Positions 15,816-22,802 of a DNA stretch of 28,639 nt are shown in pieces. Under the pieces are notes generated by a model. The model saw only the letters and a list, made by a program, of their open reading frames with translations. It made no database searches and had not been told where the DNA came from. Position numbers and translations under genes: made by a program. This stretch comes from CAVVXX01 sp052389895 (GTDB lineage Bacteria; Pseudomonadota; Alphaproteobacteria; Micropepsales; Micropepsaceae): the NCBI GenBank assembly GCA_052389895.1, contig JBQTHM010000053.1:1-28639 (forward strand), in the 5' to 3' direction. How positions within the stretch are numbered: the stretch's first letter is position 1; each line of letters begins with the position of its first letter.

Positions 15816-16301
15816 ATGGAAAAGGCCACATTCGGTGCGGGGTGTTTTTGGGGTGTGGAATCGTTCTTTCGCGAGGTGCCCGGCGTTGTGGACGCGGTTT
15901 GCGGTTATGCCGGCGGACAGGTGGACAATCCAACTTACAAACAGGTTTGCACTGACCGGACTGGCCACGCGGAAGTGGTTCAGGTGACTTTCGAGCCGGA
16001 TAAAGTCTCCTTCGAAAAATTGCTTGGGGTATTCTTCGCCAATCACGATCCCACCACGCTCAATCGCCAGGGACCCGATGTGGGTTCGCAATACCGTTCG
16101 GTGATTTTTACGCATTCGCCGGAACAGGAGCGCGCTGCGCGCGCAAAGATTGAAGAGCTGACTAAGGAGGGGCGCTTCAAGCGGCCCATCATGACTTCGG
16201 TCGAGCCGTACCGCAATTTCTATCGCGCCGAGGAATATCACCAGCGTTATTTCGAAAAGCACGGGCTGCCCTCTTGCCACGTGCGCATGCCGGAGGCCTG
16301 A
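15816..16301 (+). CDS. msrA: Peptide-methionine (S)-S-oxide reductase
   Basis: MsrA reduces the S form of methionine sulfoxide in proteins and free methionine, using thioredoxin, and repairs oxidative damage. The 161-residue protein starts MEKATFGAGCFWG with the catalytic cysteine at C10, then GYAGGQVDNPTYKQVCTDRTGHAEVVQV, the NRQGPDVGSQYRSVIF segment and the C-terminal EEYHQRYFEKHG. All are typical of the family. The frame is open upstream to 15606, but the ATG at 15816 gives the canonical start. A second, resolving cysteine near the C-terminus may be the one in GLPSCHVR. There is no signal peptide, so it is cytoplasmic. ggt follows after three bases. Confidence 0.95.
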   Translation: MEKATFGAGCFWGVESFFREVPGVVDAVCGYAGGQVDNPTYKQVCTDRTGHAEVVQVTFEPDKVSFEKLLGVFFANHDPTTLNRQGPDVGSQYRSVIFTHSPEQERAARAKIEELTKEGRFKRPIMTSVEPYRNFYRAEEYHQRYFEKHGLPSCHVRMPEA

Positions 16302-16304
16302 GCC

Positions 16305-18041
16305 ATGCGCGGGGGGATAGTCGCGACAGCATTTCTGATAATCGCATTTGGCACGCATGCATTCGCCGGAGGCGGTGACCGCTATGTGGAGCGAGGGCAT
16401 TTCGCCACGCGGGCGCCAGTACTCGGCCAAAATGGCATGGCGGCCACGGCGCACCCGCTCGCATCTCAAATTGCAATCGACGTCCTCAAGAAGGGCGGCA
16501 GCGCGGTCGACGCCGCGATTGCGGCGAACGCGGCACTCGGGCTTATGGAACCTGTCGCCTGCGGCATTGGTGGCGATTTATTCGCAATCGTCTGGGATCC
16601 AAAGACCAAGCGATTGTACGGCTACAACAGTTCCGGCCGCTCGCCCAAAGGCCGCACGCTCGCCGAACTTAAGCGAAAACTGGGTGGCAAGACTCACATC
16701 AACGCGTTCGGATCGCTGCCGGTGACCGTGCCGGGCACGGTGGACGGCTGGTTCGCGCTGCACAGCCGCTTCGGCAAACTGTCCATGGCCGACAGTCTCG
16801 CCCCCGCGATCCGCTATGCGCGCGAGGGCTTCCCAGTCACGCAGCTTGTCGCCTTCTACTGGCAGCGCAACTTCGCACGCTTCGAAGAAAACAAGGCAAT
16901 GATTGAGGAATTCGACGGCGCCAGTCGCACCTATCTGATCAACGGCCGCACGCCGAAAGAAGGCGAGATATTCGAAAATCCGGACCTTGCGCGCACCTAT
17001 GAAAAACTCGGCTCAGGTGGGCGCGACGCCTTCTACAAGGGCGAAATCGCGCGAACGATGGATGCCTATTTCCGCCGCATAGGCGGTGACATGCGTTACG
17101 AGGACTTTGCGACCCACACGGGCGAGTGGATTGATCCCGTCTCGATCAATTATCGCGGCTACGATGTCTATGAGCTTCCTCCTAACACGCAGGGCGCGGC
17201 TGCGCTCGAAATGCTGCAGATACTAGAAGGTTACGATCTCAAGAAAATGGGGTCCGCCTCTGCCGATGCGCTAACGGCGATGGTCGAGGCCAAGCGTCTC
17301 GCATTCGAGGATCTCGCAAGGTATTACGCCGATCCCGCCTTCGCTGAAGTGCCAACCAAAACCCTCATCTCGGATGCGTACGCCTCCGACCGGCGCAAGC
17401 AAATCCGGCTCGACCGCGCGAACCCTTCCATCGGCCCCGGCGAAGCTACGCTCGAACAAGGCGACACGACGTATTTAACAGTCGCGGACAAAGACGGGAT
17501 GATGGTTTCGCTTATTCAGTCCAACTATCGCGGTATGGGATCTGGCCTCGTCCCCGATGGATTGGGGTTCATGTTCCATGATCGTGGCGAGCTTTTTTCG
17601 CTCGATGAAAAGTCTCCCAATGTCTATGCGCCCGGCAAGCGCCCGTTTCACACGATCATTCCCGCCTTTGTCACGAAGGATGGGCGCCCCTGGCTTTCCT
17701 TCGGCGTCATGGGCGGCGACATGCAGCCCCAGGGCCATGTGCAAATTCTGGTCAACATGATCGATTTTGGAATGAACGTTCAGGAAGCGGGTGACGCCGC
17801 GCGTTTCTATCATCACGGTTCGACCGAGCCGACCGGCGAAGTAGCCCAGGGGGTGGGCACGGTTGAGCTAGAAACGGGAATTGCGCCGGCGGTCAAACGC
17901 GAACTGGAGCGCCGCGGGTTCAAGATCGCGCCGGGCACGGGCGGCTTCGGCGGCTATCAGGCGATCCAATGGGATGCGAGGAATCGTGTCTACTGGGGAG
18001 CCAGCGAAATGCGCAAGGACGGCCAAGCCGTCGGGTATTGA
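16305..18041 (+). CDS. ggt: Gamma-glutamyltransferase, exported
   Basis: Ggt cleaves or transfers the gamma-glutamyl group of glutathione and related compounds, normally in the periplasm. The 578-residue precursor begins with a signal peptide (residues 1-21, ending in HAFA before GGG). The large subunit has EPVACGIGGDLFAIVWD. Autocleavage is expected before T388, the first Thr of GDTTYLTVADKDG, which becomes the nucleophile of the small subunit. The segment SNYRGMGSGLVPDGLGFMFHDRG and the glycine-rich GVMGGDMQPQGHVQI are also present. The length is usual. The ATG at 16305 follows the msrA stop by three bases, so both are in one transcript. The physiological substrate is inferred to be glutathione but is not shown. 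Confidence 0.93.
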   Translation: MRGGIVATAFLIIAFGTHAFAGGGDRYVERGHFATRAPVLGQNGMAATAHPLASQIAIDVLKKGGSAVDAAIAANAALGLMEPVACGIGGDLFAIVWDPKTKRLYGYNSSGRSPKGRTLAELKRKLGGKTHINAFGSLPVTVPGTVDGWFALHSRFGKLSMADSLAPAIRYAREGFPVTQLVAFYWQRNFARFEENKAMIEEFDGASRTYLINGRTPKEGEIFENPDLARTYEKLGSGGRDAFYKGEIARTMDAYFRRIGGDMRYEDFATHTGEWIDPVSINYRGYDVYELPPNTQGAAALEMLQILEGYDLKKMGSASADALTAMVEAKRLAFEDLARYYADPAFAEVPTKTLISDAYASDRRKQIRLDRANPSIGPGEATLEQGDTTYLTVADKDGMMVSLIQSNYRGMGSGLVPDGLGFMFHDRGELFSLDEKSPNVYAPGKRPFHTIIPAFVTKDGRPWLSFGVMGGDMQPQGHVQILVNMIDFGMNVQEAGDAARFYHHGSTEPTGEVAQGVGTVELETGIAPAVKRELERRGFKIAPGTGGFGGYQAIQWDARNRVYWGASEMRKDGQAVGY

Positions 18042-18157
18042 CTAGCGGCGCAAATAACCTTCCCAGCCGTTGCTTTCTACTTTCCACGTCGTGCCGCGAA
18101 CCGAGGACGGAGGTGAAATTTCGCCATCCCGTTGGTCGACAAGGAAATTTTCTCAAG

Positions 18158-18171
18158 TAACACCTTTGTTA
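18158..18171. repeat. Short inverted repeat upstream of the padR promoter
   Basis: TAACA and TGTTA flank a four-base spacer (TAACA-CCTT-TGTTA). It lies twelve bases upstream of the candidate -35 at 18184. A second small palindrome, AGTA (18180-18183) and TACT (18189-18192), overlaps the -35 itself. Either could be the operator for the PadR protein encoded downstream, since PadR regulators often repress their own promoter. The classical PadR ATGT-N8-ACAT site is not seen. Confidence 0.3.
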
Positions 18172-18183
18172 TAGAGTGGAGTA

Positions 18184-18211
18184 TTGTCTACTATTAACTT
18201 ATCTGTATAAC
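18184..18211 (+). promoter_or_regulatory. Candidate promoter of the padR-sensor operon
   Basis: TTGTCT (18184-18189, four of six) and TATAAC (18206-18211, five of six) are separated by 16 bases in a locally AT-rich stretch that stands out from the GC-rich surroundings. The padR ATG is 28 bases after the -10, leaving a leader of about 20 bases. No good Shine-Dalgarno is seen in that leader. Confidence 0.45.
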
Positions 18212-18239
18212 GCCGGCCCTAGCAGTTTTGGCGTGTCCC

Positions 18240-18602
18240 ATGACCGAGGCCGACTACACAAAGAAGTTCAGGAAGGAGCTGATGGCGGGCCTTTCGTCGC
18301 TTGTCTTGCTGTCGGTGCTCTCCCGCGCAGGACGCGAGATGTACGGCTACGAGATTGCCAAGGCGCTGAGGGCCGAAGGCGAATCCGGCCCCCTTTTCAA
18401 GCAAGGCGCCATTTACCCGGTGCTGCGCTCGCTGGAAGCCTCCGGCCTTCTTTCGTCCCGCGTCGAGGCCCAGCCGCTCGGGCCGCCGCGGCGCTATTAC
18501 GCCATCACGAATGCCGGAAGGAACGCCGTCTCCGAGTGGTCGTCCGCCTGGCGGGACATGCGCGATTTCGTGGACGATGCGCTGAAGGGGGAAGTCCTAT
18601 GA
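18240..18602 (+). CDS. PadR family transcriptional regulator
   Basis: A 120-residue winged-helix DNA-binding protein of the PadR family (short, PadR-s2-like). The core runs from SLVLLSVLSRAGREMYGYEIAKAL through GPLFKQGAIYPVLRSLEASGLLSSR (recognition helix) to GPPRRYYAITNAGRNAV (wing), then a C-terminal helix for dimerisation. Members usually repress and respond to a small ligand or stress. The frame opens at a TTG at 18228, but the ATG at 18240 gives MTEADYTKKF, which fits the family better. Its TGA overlaps the ATG of the membrane sensor gene (ATGA, 18599-18602). PadR genes are very often paired with a HAAS/DUF1700 gene, which supports a functional link. Confidence 0.9.
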   Translation: MTEADYTKKFRKELMAGLSSLVLLSVLSRAGREMYGYEIAKALRAEGESGPLFKQGAIYPVLRSLEASGLLSSRVEAQPLGPPRRYYAITNAGRNAVSEWSSAWRDMRDFVDDALKGEVL

Positions 18603-19549
18603 ATACCGCTCCCACGACCGTTCGCGCCTATCTCGACGCGCTCAAGCGCGCACTTGCGGGGGCGCCGCCCGCGCTCATCCGCGATGCGCTCTCCGATGCG
18701 GAGGAGCATCTGAGGAGCGAGATTGCCCAGAATCCCGACAAGTCCGAAGCGGACGTTCTCGCCGCAGTGATCGAGAACTATGGAACCCCAGAGGAAATCG
18801 CAGAGGAGTATAGATCCATGGAACAGACGCTTGCGGGTGCGAGCCCCTTCCCCCGCTCCGAAGACACGCCGAAACGGCGCTACGGCTTCTTCGGAGTCAT
18901 CTCCGATCCCCGTGCCTACGGCGCGCTGCTCTATATGCTGCTGTCGATCGCGACGGGCACGTTCTATTTCACGTGGCTCGCGGCAGGCCTCTCGATCTCA
19001 ATAGGCACGTTGATCCTGATCATCGGCATCCCCATTGCGCTTCTTTTCATTGGCTCCATCCGCGTGCTTTCCCTTGTGGAAGGGCGGATTGTCGAAGGGC
19101 TATTGGGCGTTCGGATGCCCCGGCGCTTGCCCCCGCAACATGCGGGCGAAGAGACGATCTGGGCCAAAATCAAGAGTGCTCTCGCCGACATCCGCACCTG
19201 GTCGTCCATGGCGTATTTCGCGCTCATGCTCCCCTTGGGCGTCGCCTACTTCTCGGTCGCGGTCACACTGCTGACGACGTCGCTTGTGACCACTGGCAGC
19301 GCAATCGGAAGCCTGGTCACCGGGCGTGAACTCATTCAGTACTGGGACTATACGGACTTCAACATTGCCACCGGACTGTCGAACGTCGATCCTGAAATCG
19401 AGGCGCTCGCACATTTCTTCAACACCGCGCCCGGGCTTATTTTGCTAGCACTTCTCGGAATTCTGCTGCTCTTCATTACACTCAACATCGCGAAAGGAAT
19501 CGGCTGGGTGCATGGGCGCATTGCCGAGGCCCTGCTAGTCCGGCTTTAG
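18599..19549 (+). CDS. HAAS-domain and 'putative sensor' membrane protein
   Basis: A 316-residue membrane protein coupled to PadR. Residues 1-75 form a soluble helical HAAS/DUF1700-type domain (VRAYLDALKRAL, DALSDAEEHLRSEI, IENYGTPEEIAEEY). The rest resembles the 'putative sensor' domain, with hydrophobic segments at about 107-127, 131-157, 203-230 and 277-297. After the second is the cytoplasmic stretch RVLSLVEGRIVEGLLGVRMPRR. The extra-membrane loop at about 235-275 is acidic and could face the periplasm. The stimulus is unknown. The HAAS domain may bind PadR or another cytoplasmic partner and so link the envelope to transcription; this is inference from gene pairing. The start ATG overlaps the padR stop. 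The stop is TAG, followed by a strong hairpin. Confidence 0.85.
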   Translation: MNTAPTTVRAYLDALKRALAGAPPALIRDALSDAEEHLRSEIAQNPDKSEADVLAAVIENYGTPEEIAEEYRSMEQTLAGASPFPRSEDTPKRRYGFFGVISDPRAYGALLYMLLSIATGTFYFTWLAAGLSISIGTLILIIGIPIALLFIGSIRVLSLVEGRIVEGLLGVRMPRRLPPQHAGEETIWAKIKSALADIRTWSSMAYFALMLPLGVAYFSVAVTLLTTSLVTTGSAIGSLVTGRELIQYWDYTDFNIATGLSNVDPEIEALAHFFNTAPGLILLALLGILLLFITLNIAKGIGWVHGRIAEALLVRL

Positions 19550-19565
19550 TTTCGGCCGCATACAT

Positions 19566-19600
19566 GAACGGGCCCGCAACTGCCACGTGCGGGCCCGTTC
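19566..19600 (+). terminator. Perfect 13-bp hairpin after the sensor gene
   Basis: GAACGGGCCCGCA (19566-19578) and TGCGGGCCCGTTC (19588-19600) pair perfectly around a nine-base loop, 17 bases after the stop at 19549. A run of five T lies at 19614-19618, 14 bases beyond the stem and not directly after it. It is probably an intrinsic terminator of imperfect type or an mRNA-stabilising 3' hairpin. Confidence 0.55.
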
Positions 19601-19641
19601 CGATTCGAGGCAATTTTTCCAGCTTGCTCATGGAACTAATT

Positions 19642-19664
19642 ATCGTTAACGCGTAGCTAACGAT
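19642..19664 (+). promoter_or_regulatory. CtrA-like site and inverted repeat upstream of the M23 peptidase
   Basis: ATCGTTA (19642-19648) and TAACGAT (19658-19664) form a perfect seven-base inverted repeat with a nine-base spacer. Inside it lies TTAA (19646-19649), seven bases, then CTAAC (19657-19661). This is one base away from the alphaproteobacterial CtrA consensus TTAA-N7-TTAAC. A TTGACG follows at 19663-19668, but no good -10 is placed for it. The gene start is about 125 bases downstream. Confidence 0.35.
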
Positions 19665-19791
19665 TGACGGCCGTATACTGTCCCGGAAATATGGCGGTCC
19701 TAACCGCAAGGAGCGGGGCTTGGGGATTTTTCCATTGGTTCAGTGCGATTCGCGCTTCGCGACGCCGCAGCTATCGTAGGGATGGATATTG

Positions 19792-21363
19792 GTGCGTAGG
19801 GCGTTTGCGCGCGTTTCCGCGGGCTATTTCGAGCTGCGTCATTCGGCTGCGATTGCGCGCGGCGCATTGCAGTCGCCAGAGGGCCGCTGGGCTCTCATTT
19901 CAACATCTCTCACCGCCACGATAGCCGGCACCATAGCCTGGCTTGCACTGGCCGCGGCACCGCCATCAAGCGCGCGCGCGTATGAACCTCGTCGTGAACA
20001 GGCCGCCCTCCCCTACGAGCTTTTGGTGCGGCTTTCGAACAAGCGGCCGATTCCCGGAATCGCCTCGGAAGATGCGGGCAAAATGGTTGTTGCTCGTAAC
20101 CAGGCTCAAGGCGTCGCCCAAAGCGCCGACGACGAGGCACTGGACAATGTTCTGGCCACCGAACAGCTCGGCCTTGCAACGCCCGATATGCCGAATGTTG
20201 AAAAGCGCACTTTGACGGTGGACCCAGGCGACACCCTGGCTGGCGTTCTTGCCGACGCAGGGGTCGAACCCAATGAGGCGCAGCTCGCTGTCAACGCTGT
20301 CGATTCAGTTTGGCGGCTTCGAAATCTGCGCGCGGGGCAATCTTTGAGCGCAACTTTCGGCGTTGCAGTGAGCGCCCCCGATGCGACGGAAGACGCGACC
20401 ACTCTGGTGAAATTACTCGGGTTGTCGTTCTCGCCGTCTGTCGAACATCAGATCGTCGTCAAGCGCAACGCGGACGGTACCTTTGCTGCACAGGACATCG
20501 AAACAAAGCTCGAGAACCAGTATCGCCACGCGACCGCCACCATCGATTCCAGTCTTTACCTCGCGGCGATGCAGGCAGGCATCCCGGCTGATGTCGTAGT
20601 CGAGATGATCCGCATGTTCTCCTATGACGTCGACTTCCAGCGCGACGTCCATCCCGGAGACAGCTTTGAGATCCTTTATCGCGGGTACTTCACGCCGGAG
20701 GGCCAAGCCGTTGCCAAGAATGGTGCAATCCTTTCGGCATCAATGACGCTGGGCCGCAAGGTTCGCAAGTTGTACCGCTTCGAAACCGACGAGGGCGGCG
20801 TCGAATATTTCGATGAAAAGGGCCGCAGCGCAAAAAATATGCTGATGAAGACACCTATCGACGGCGCCCGCATCACTTCGCGTTACGGCATGCGCAAGCA
20901 TCCCATCCTCGGCTACAGCCGCATGCACAGGGGCATAGATTTCGGCGCGCCGAAGGGGACGCCCGTTATGGCCGCAGGCTCGGGCAAGGTAGTGGAATCG
21001 GGCTGGAGGGCCGGATACGGGAAGTTCATCCGCGTGCGCCACGGCAGCGGCTATGAGACGGCCTACGGCCACCTTTCGCGCATAACCGTTAATCGCGGCG
21101 GGCACGTAAGGCAGGGCCAGACCATCGGCTCTGTGGGAATGACCGGCACGGCCACGGGCCCGCACCTACATTACGAAATTCGCGTGAACAGTGCCCAAGT
21201 CAACCCGCTGCGCGTGAAAGTGGCAGCCGGCCGACAACTCAAGGGCAAGGAATTAAAGACCTTCTTGCTCGCGCGCGCGGAAACGGACCGGATGGAAGCC
21301 TCCATCCCGGTGCAAAAGGCGGTGGCCGACGCCACCGGCGACCTGCGCACGATCGAGCAATAG
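19792..21363 (+). CDS. Membrane-anchored M23 family peptidoglycan endopeptidase
   Basis: A zinc peptidase of the LytM/M23 family, expected to cut cross-links in peptidoglycan during growth or division. Residue numbers here count from a TTG at 19789. A short cytoplasmic start is followed by one membrane segment (about 35-57), a linker, and an OapA/LysM-like domain (about 138-190, TLTVDPGDTLAGVLADAGV). A central DSSLYLAAMQAGIP domain follows, and the catalytic M23 domain spans about 355-480. All zinc ligands are present: H380 and D384 in HRGIDFGAPKG, and H459/H461 in GPHLHYE, so it should be active and not an EnvC-like activator. The GTG at 19792 has AGGGA nine bases upstream; the TTG just before it is possible too. 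The stop is TAG. It converges on clpB across 140 bases. Confidence 0.92.
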   Translation: MRRAFARVSAGYFELRHSAAIARGALQSPEGRWALISTSLTATIAGTIAWLALAAAPPSSARAYEPRREQAALPYELLVRLSNKRPIPGIASEDAGKMVVARNQAQGVAQSADDEALDNVLATEQLGLATPDMPNVEKRTLTVDPGDTLAGVLADAGVEPNEAQLAVNAVDSVWRLRNLRAGQSLSATFGVAVSAPDATEDATTLVKLLGLSFSPSVEHQIVVKRNADGTFAAQDIETKLENQYRHATATIDSSLYLAAMQAGIPADVVVEMIRMFSYDVDFQRDVHPGDSFEILYRGYFTPEGQAVAKNGAILSASMTLGRKVRKLYRFETDEGGVEYFDEKGRSAKNMLMKTPIDGARITSRYGMRKHPILGYSRMHRGIDFGAPKGTPVMAAGSGKVVESGWRAGYGKFIRVRHGSGYETAYGHLSRITVNRGGHVRQGQTIGSVGMTGTATGPHLHYEIRVNSAQVNPLRVKVAAGRQLKGKELKTFLLARAETDRMEASIPVQKAVADATGDLRTIEQ

Positions 21364-21465
21364 CGACTTCAAGCGATAGCGCGCGCAAGGCAATACCCAA
21401 TGAGTTTTGCAGGTGAGAAACGCCACCAGCGCGAACGCATGAATTTGGATTCCAGAGCTGCTATG

Positions 21466-21494
21466 CGGAAATGCTTTCGGCCGGAAATGTTTCC
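21466..21494. repeat. Short direct repeat between the M23 and clpB genes
   Basis: CGGAAATGCTTTC (21466-21478) is repeated three bases later as CGGAAATGTTTCC (21482-21494) with few changes. The second copy contains GGAAA-TG-TTTCC, a small palindrome. It sits just beyond the clpB stop in the 140-base convergent gap. It has no stem with a T run, so I do not call a terminator, and no function is evident. Confidence 0.3.
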
Positions 21495-21503
21495 CCGAAT
21501 ATT

Positions 21504-22784
21504 CTAGTGGAGCGCACGGCTGACGCGCGCCTCCGGAACAAACAACTCCTCCTCCGGTGCGAATGTCATATCGTTGATGATAAGGCCGTCCTTGCCGGCG
21601 GACACATTTACTGCGTCGCCGTCTTTGATCTTTCCCTTAAGCAGTAATTCGGCCAGCGGATTCTGCAGACTGCGCTGCATGACTCGCTTGAGCGGGCGCG
21701 CGCCATAGACCGGGTCGTAGCCCGTACGCGCAAGCCAGCCCTCGGCCTTGGCGTCCAAACGGATCGTGATCTTGCGATCGCGCAGCAGCGCCGCAAGCCG
21801 CTCAATCTGAATTTCAACGATCTTGTCCATGTGGTCGCGCGTAAGGCGGTGGAAGAGGATGATTTCATCCAACCGATTCAGGAACTCCGGACGGAAATGG
21901 GCCCGAACCGCACCCATTACTTGCCCGCGCACGGTCGTCGAATCTTCCCCTTCCGGCTGCGCTGCCAAGAACTCCGCGCCCAGGTTCGAGGTGAGAATGA
22001 TTACCGTATTGCGAAAGTCGACCGTGCGCCCGTGCCCGTCCGTGAGGCGGCCGTCATCCAGAACCTGCAGCAACACATTAAAAACGTCGTGATGCGCCTT
22101 TTCGACTTCGTCGAAGAGGATCACCTGATAGGGCCGGCGCCGCACCGCTTCCGTCAGTACGCCACCCTCTTCGTAACCGACATAACCCGGCGGCGCGCCG
22201 ATCAACCGTGCAACCGAGTGCTTCTCCATGAACTCGCTCATGTCCACGCGGACCATTGCGTTCTCGTTGTCGAAGAGGAACGCGGCGAGCGCCTTTGTGA
22301 GTTCGGTCTTCCCGACACCAGTCGGGCCAAGGAACAGAAACGAGCCGATGGGCCGGTTGGGATCCTGAAGGCCCGCGCGCGCGCGCCGCACGGCATTGGA
22401 TATGGCGCGGACCGCTTCGCTCTGGCCCACGACGCGCATTTCCAGTGCCTCTTCCATATGGAGTAACTTCTCGCGCTCGCCTTCCAGCATCTTTTCAACA
22501 GGTATGCCCGTCCAGCGTGAAACCACGGCGGCAATGTGCTCGGGTGTCACGGCTTCGTTTACCAGGCGTCGGTCACCCTTGCTCTCGGCTTCGCGTAGCT
22601 TCTTCTCCAGATCGGGAATGATGCCGTAGGCTAGCTCGCCCGCACGCGAAAGGTCGCCCCGGCGCTGCACAATCTCAAGCTCCTGACGGGCGCCGTCGAT
22701 TTGTTCTTTCAGTTTCTGCACGCTGTGCAGAGCTTTTTTTTCCTGCTCCCAGCGCGCGGCCATGGCGACGGCCTTTTCTTCCAA
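21504..22784 (-). CDS. clpB: ClpB C-terminal fragment (M domain part, NBD2), as read
   Basis: Downstream of the in-frame TAG the same frame stays open for 426 codons, from a TTG at 22784 or an ATG at 22763. It contains the remaining M-domain coiled coil, the linker VSRWTGIPVEKML, NBD2 with GPTGVGKT and VILFDE, the arginine-finger region, and the C-terminal domain ending with TAG at 21504. No Shine-Dalgarno is obvious before either start, so separate translation would be poor. The conserved pore segment GYVGYEEGG is intact. The full preservation of this half argues against a long-dead gene. Confidence 0.7.
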   Translation of the reverse strand: MEEKAVAMAARWEQEKKALHSVQKLKEQIDGARQELEIVQRRGDLSRAGELAYGIIPDLEKKLREAESKGDRRLVNEAVTPEHIAAVVSRWTGIPVEKMLEGEREKLLHMEEALEMRVVGQSEAVRAISNAVRRARAGLQDPNRPIGSFLFLGPTGVGKTELTKALAAFLFDNENAMVRVDMSEFMEKHSVARLIGAPPGYVGYEEGGVLTEAVRRRPYQVILFDEVEKAHHDVFNVLLQVLDDGRLTDGHGRTVDFRNTVIILTSNLGAEFLAAQPEGEDSTTVRGQVMGAVRAHFRPEFLNRLDEIILFHRLTRDHMDKIVEIQIERLAALLRDRKITIRLDAKAEGWLARTGYDPVYGARPLKRVMQRSLQNPLAELLLKGKIKDGDAVNVSAGKDGLIINDMTFAPEEELFVPEARVSRALH

Positions 22785-22802
22785 CGTTGCGAGCTCGGAT
22801 TC

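Noticed and set aside
21364..21503. A bidirectional terminator between the M23 gene and clpB
   Set aside because: I found no stem followed by a T run on either strand, only a short direct repeat.
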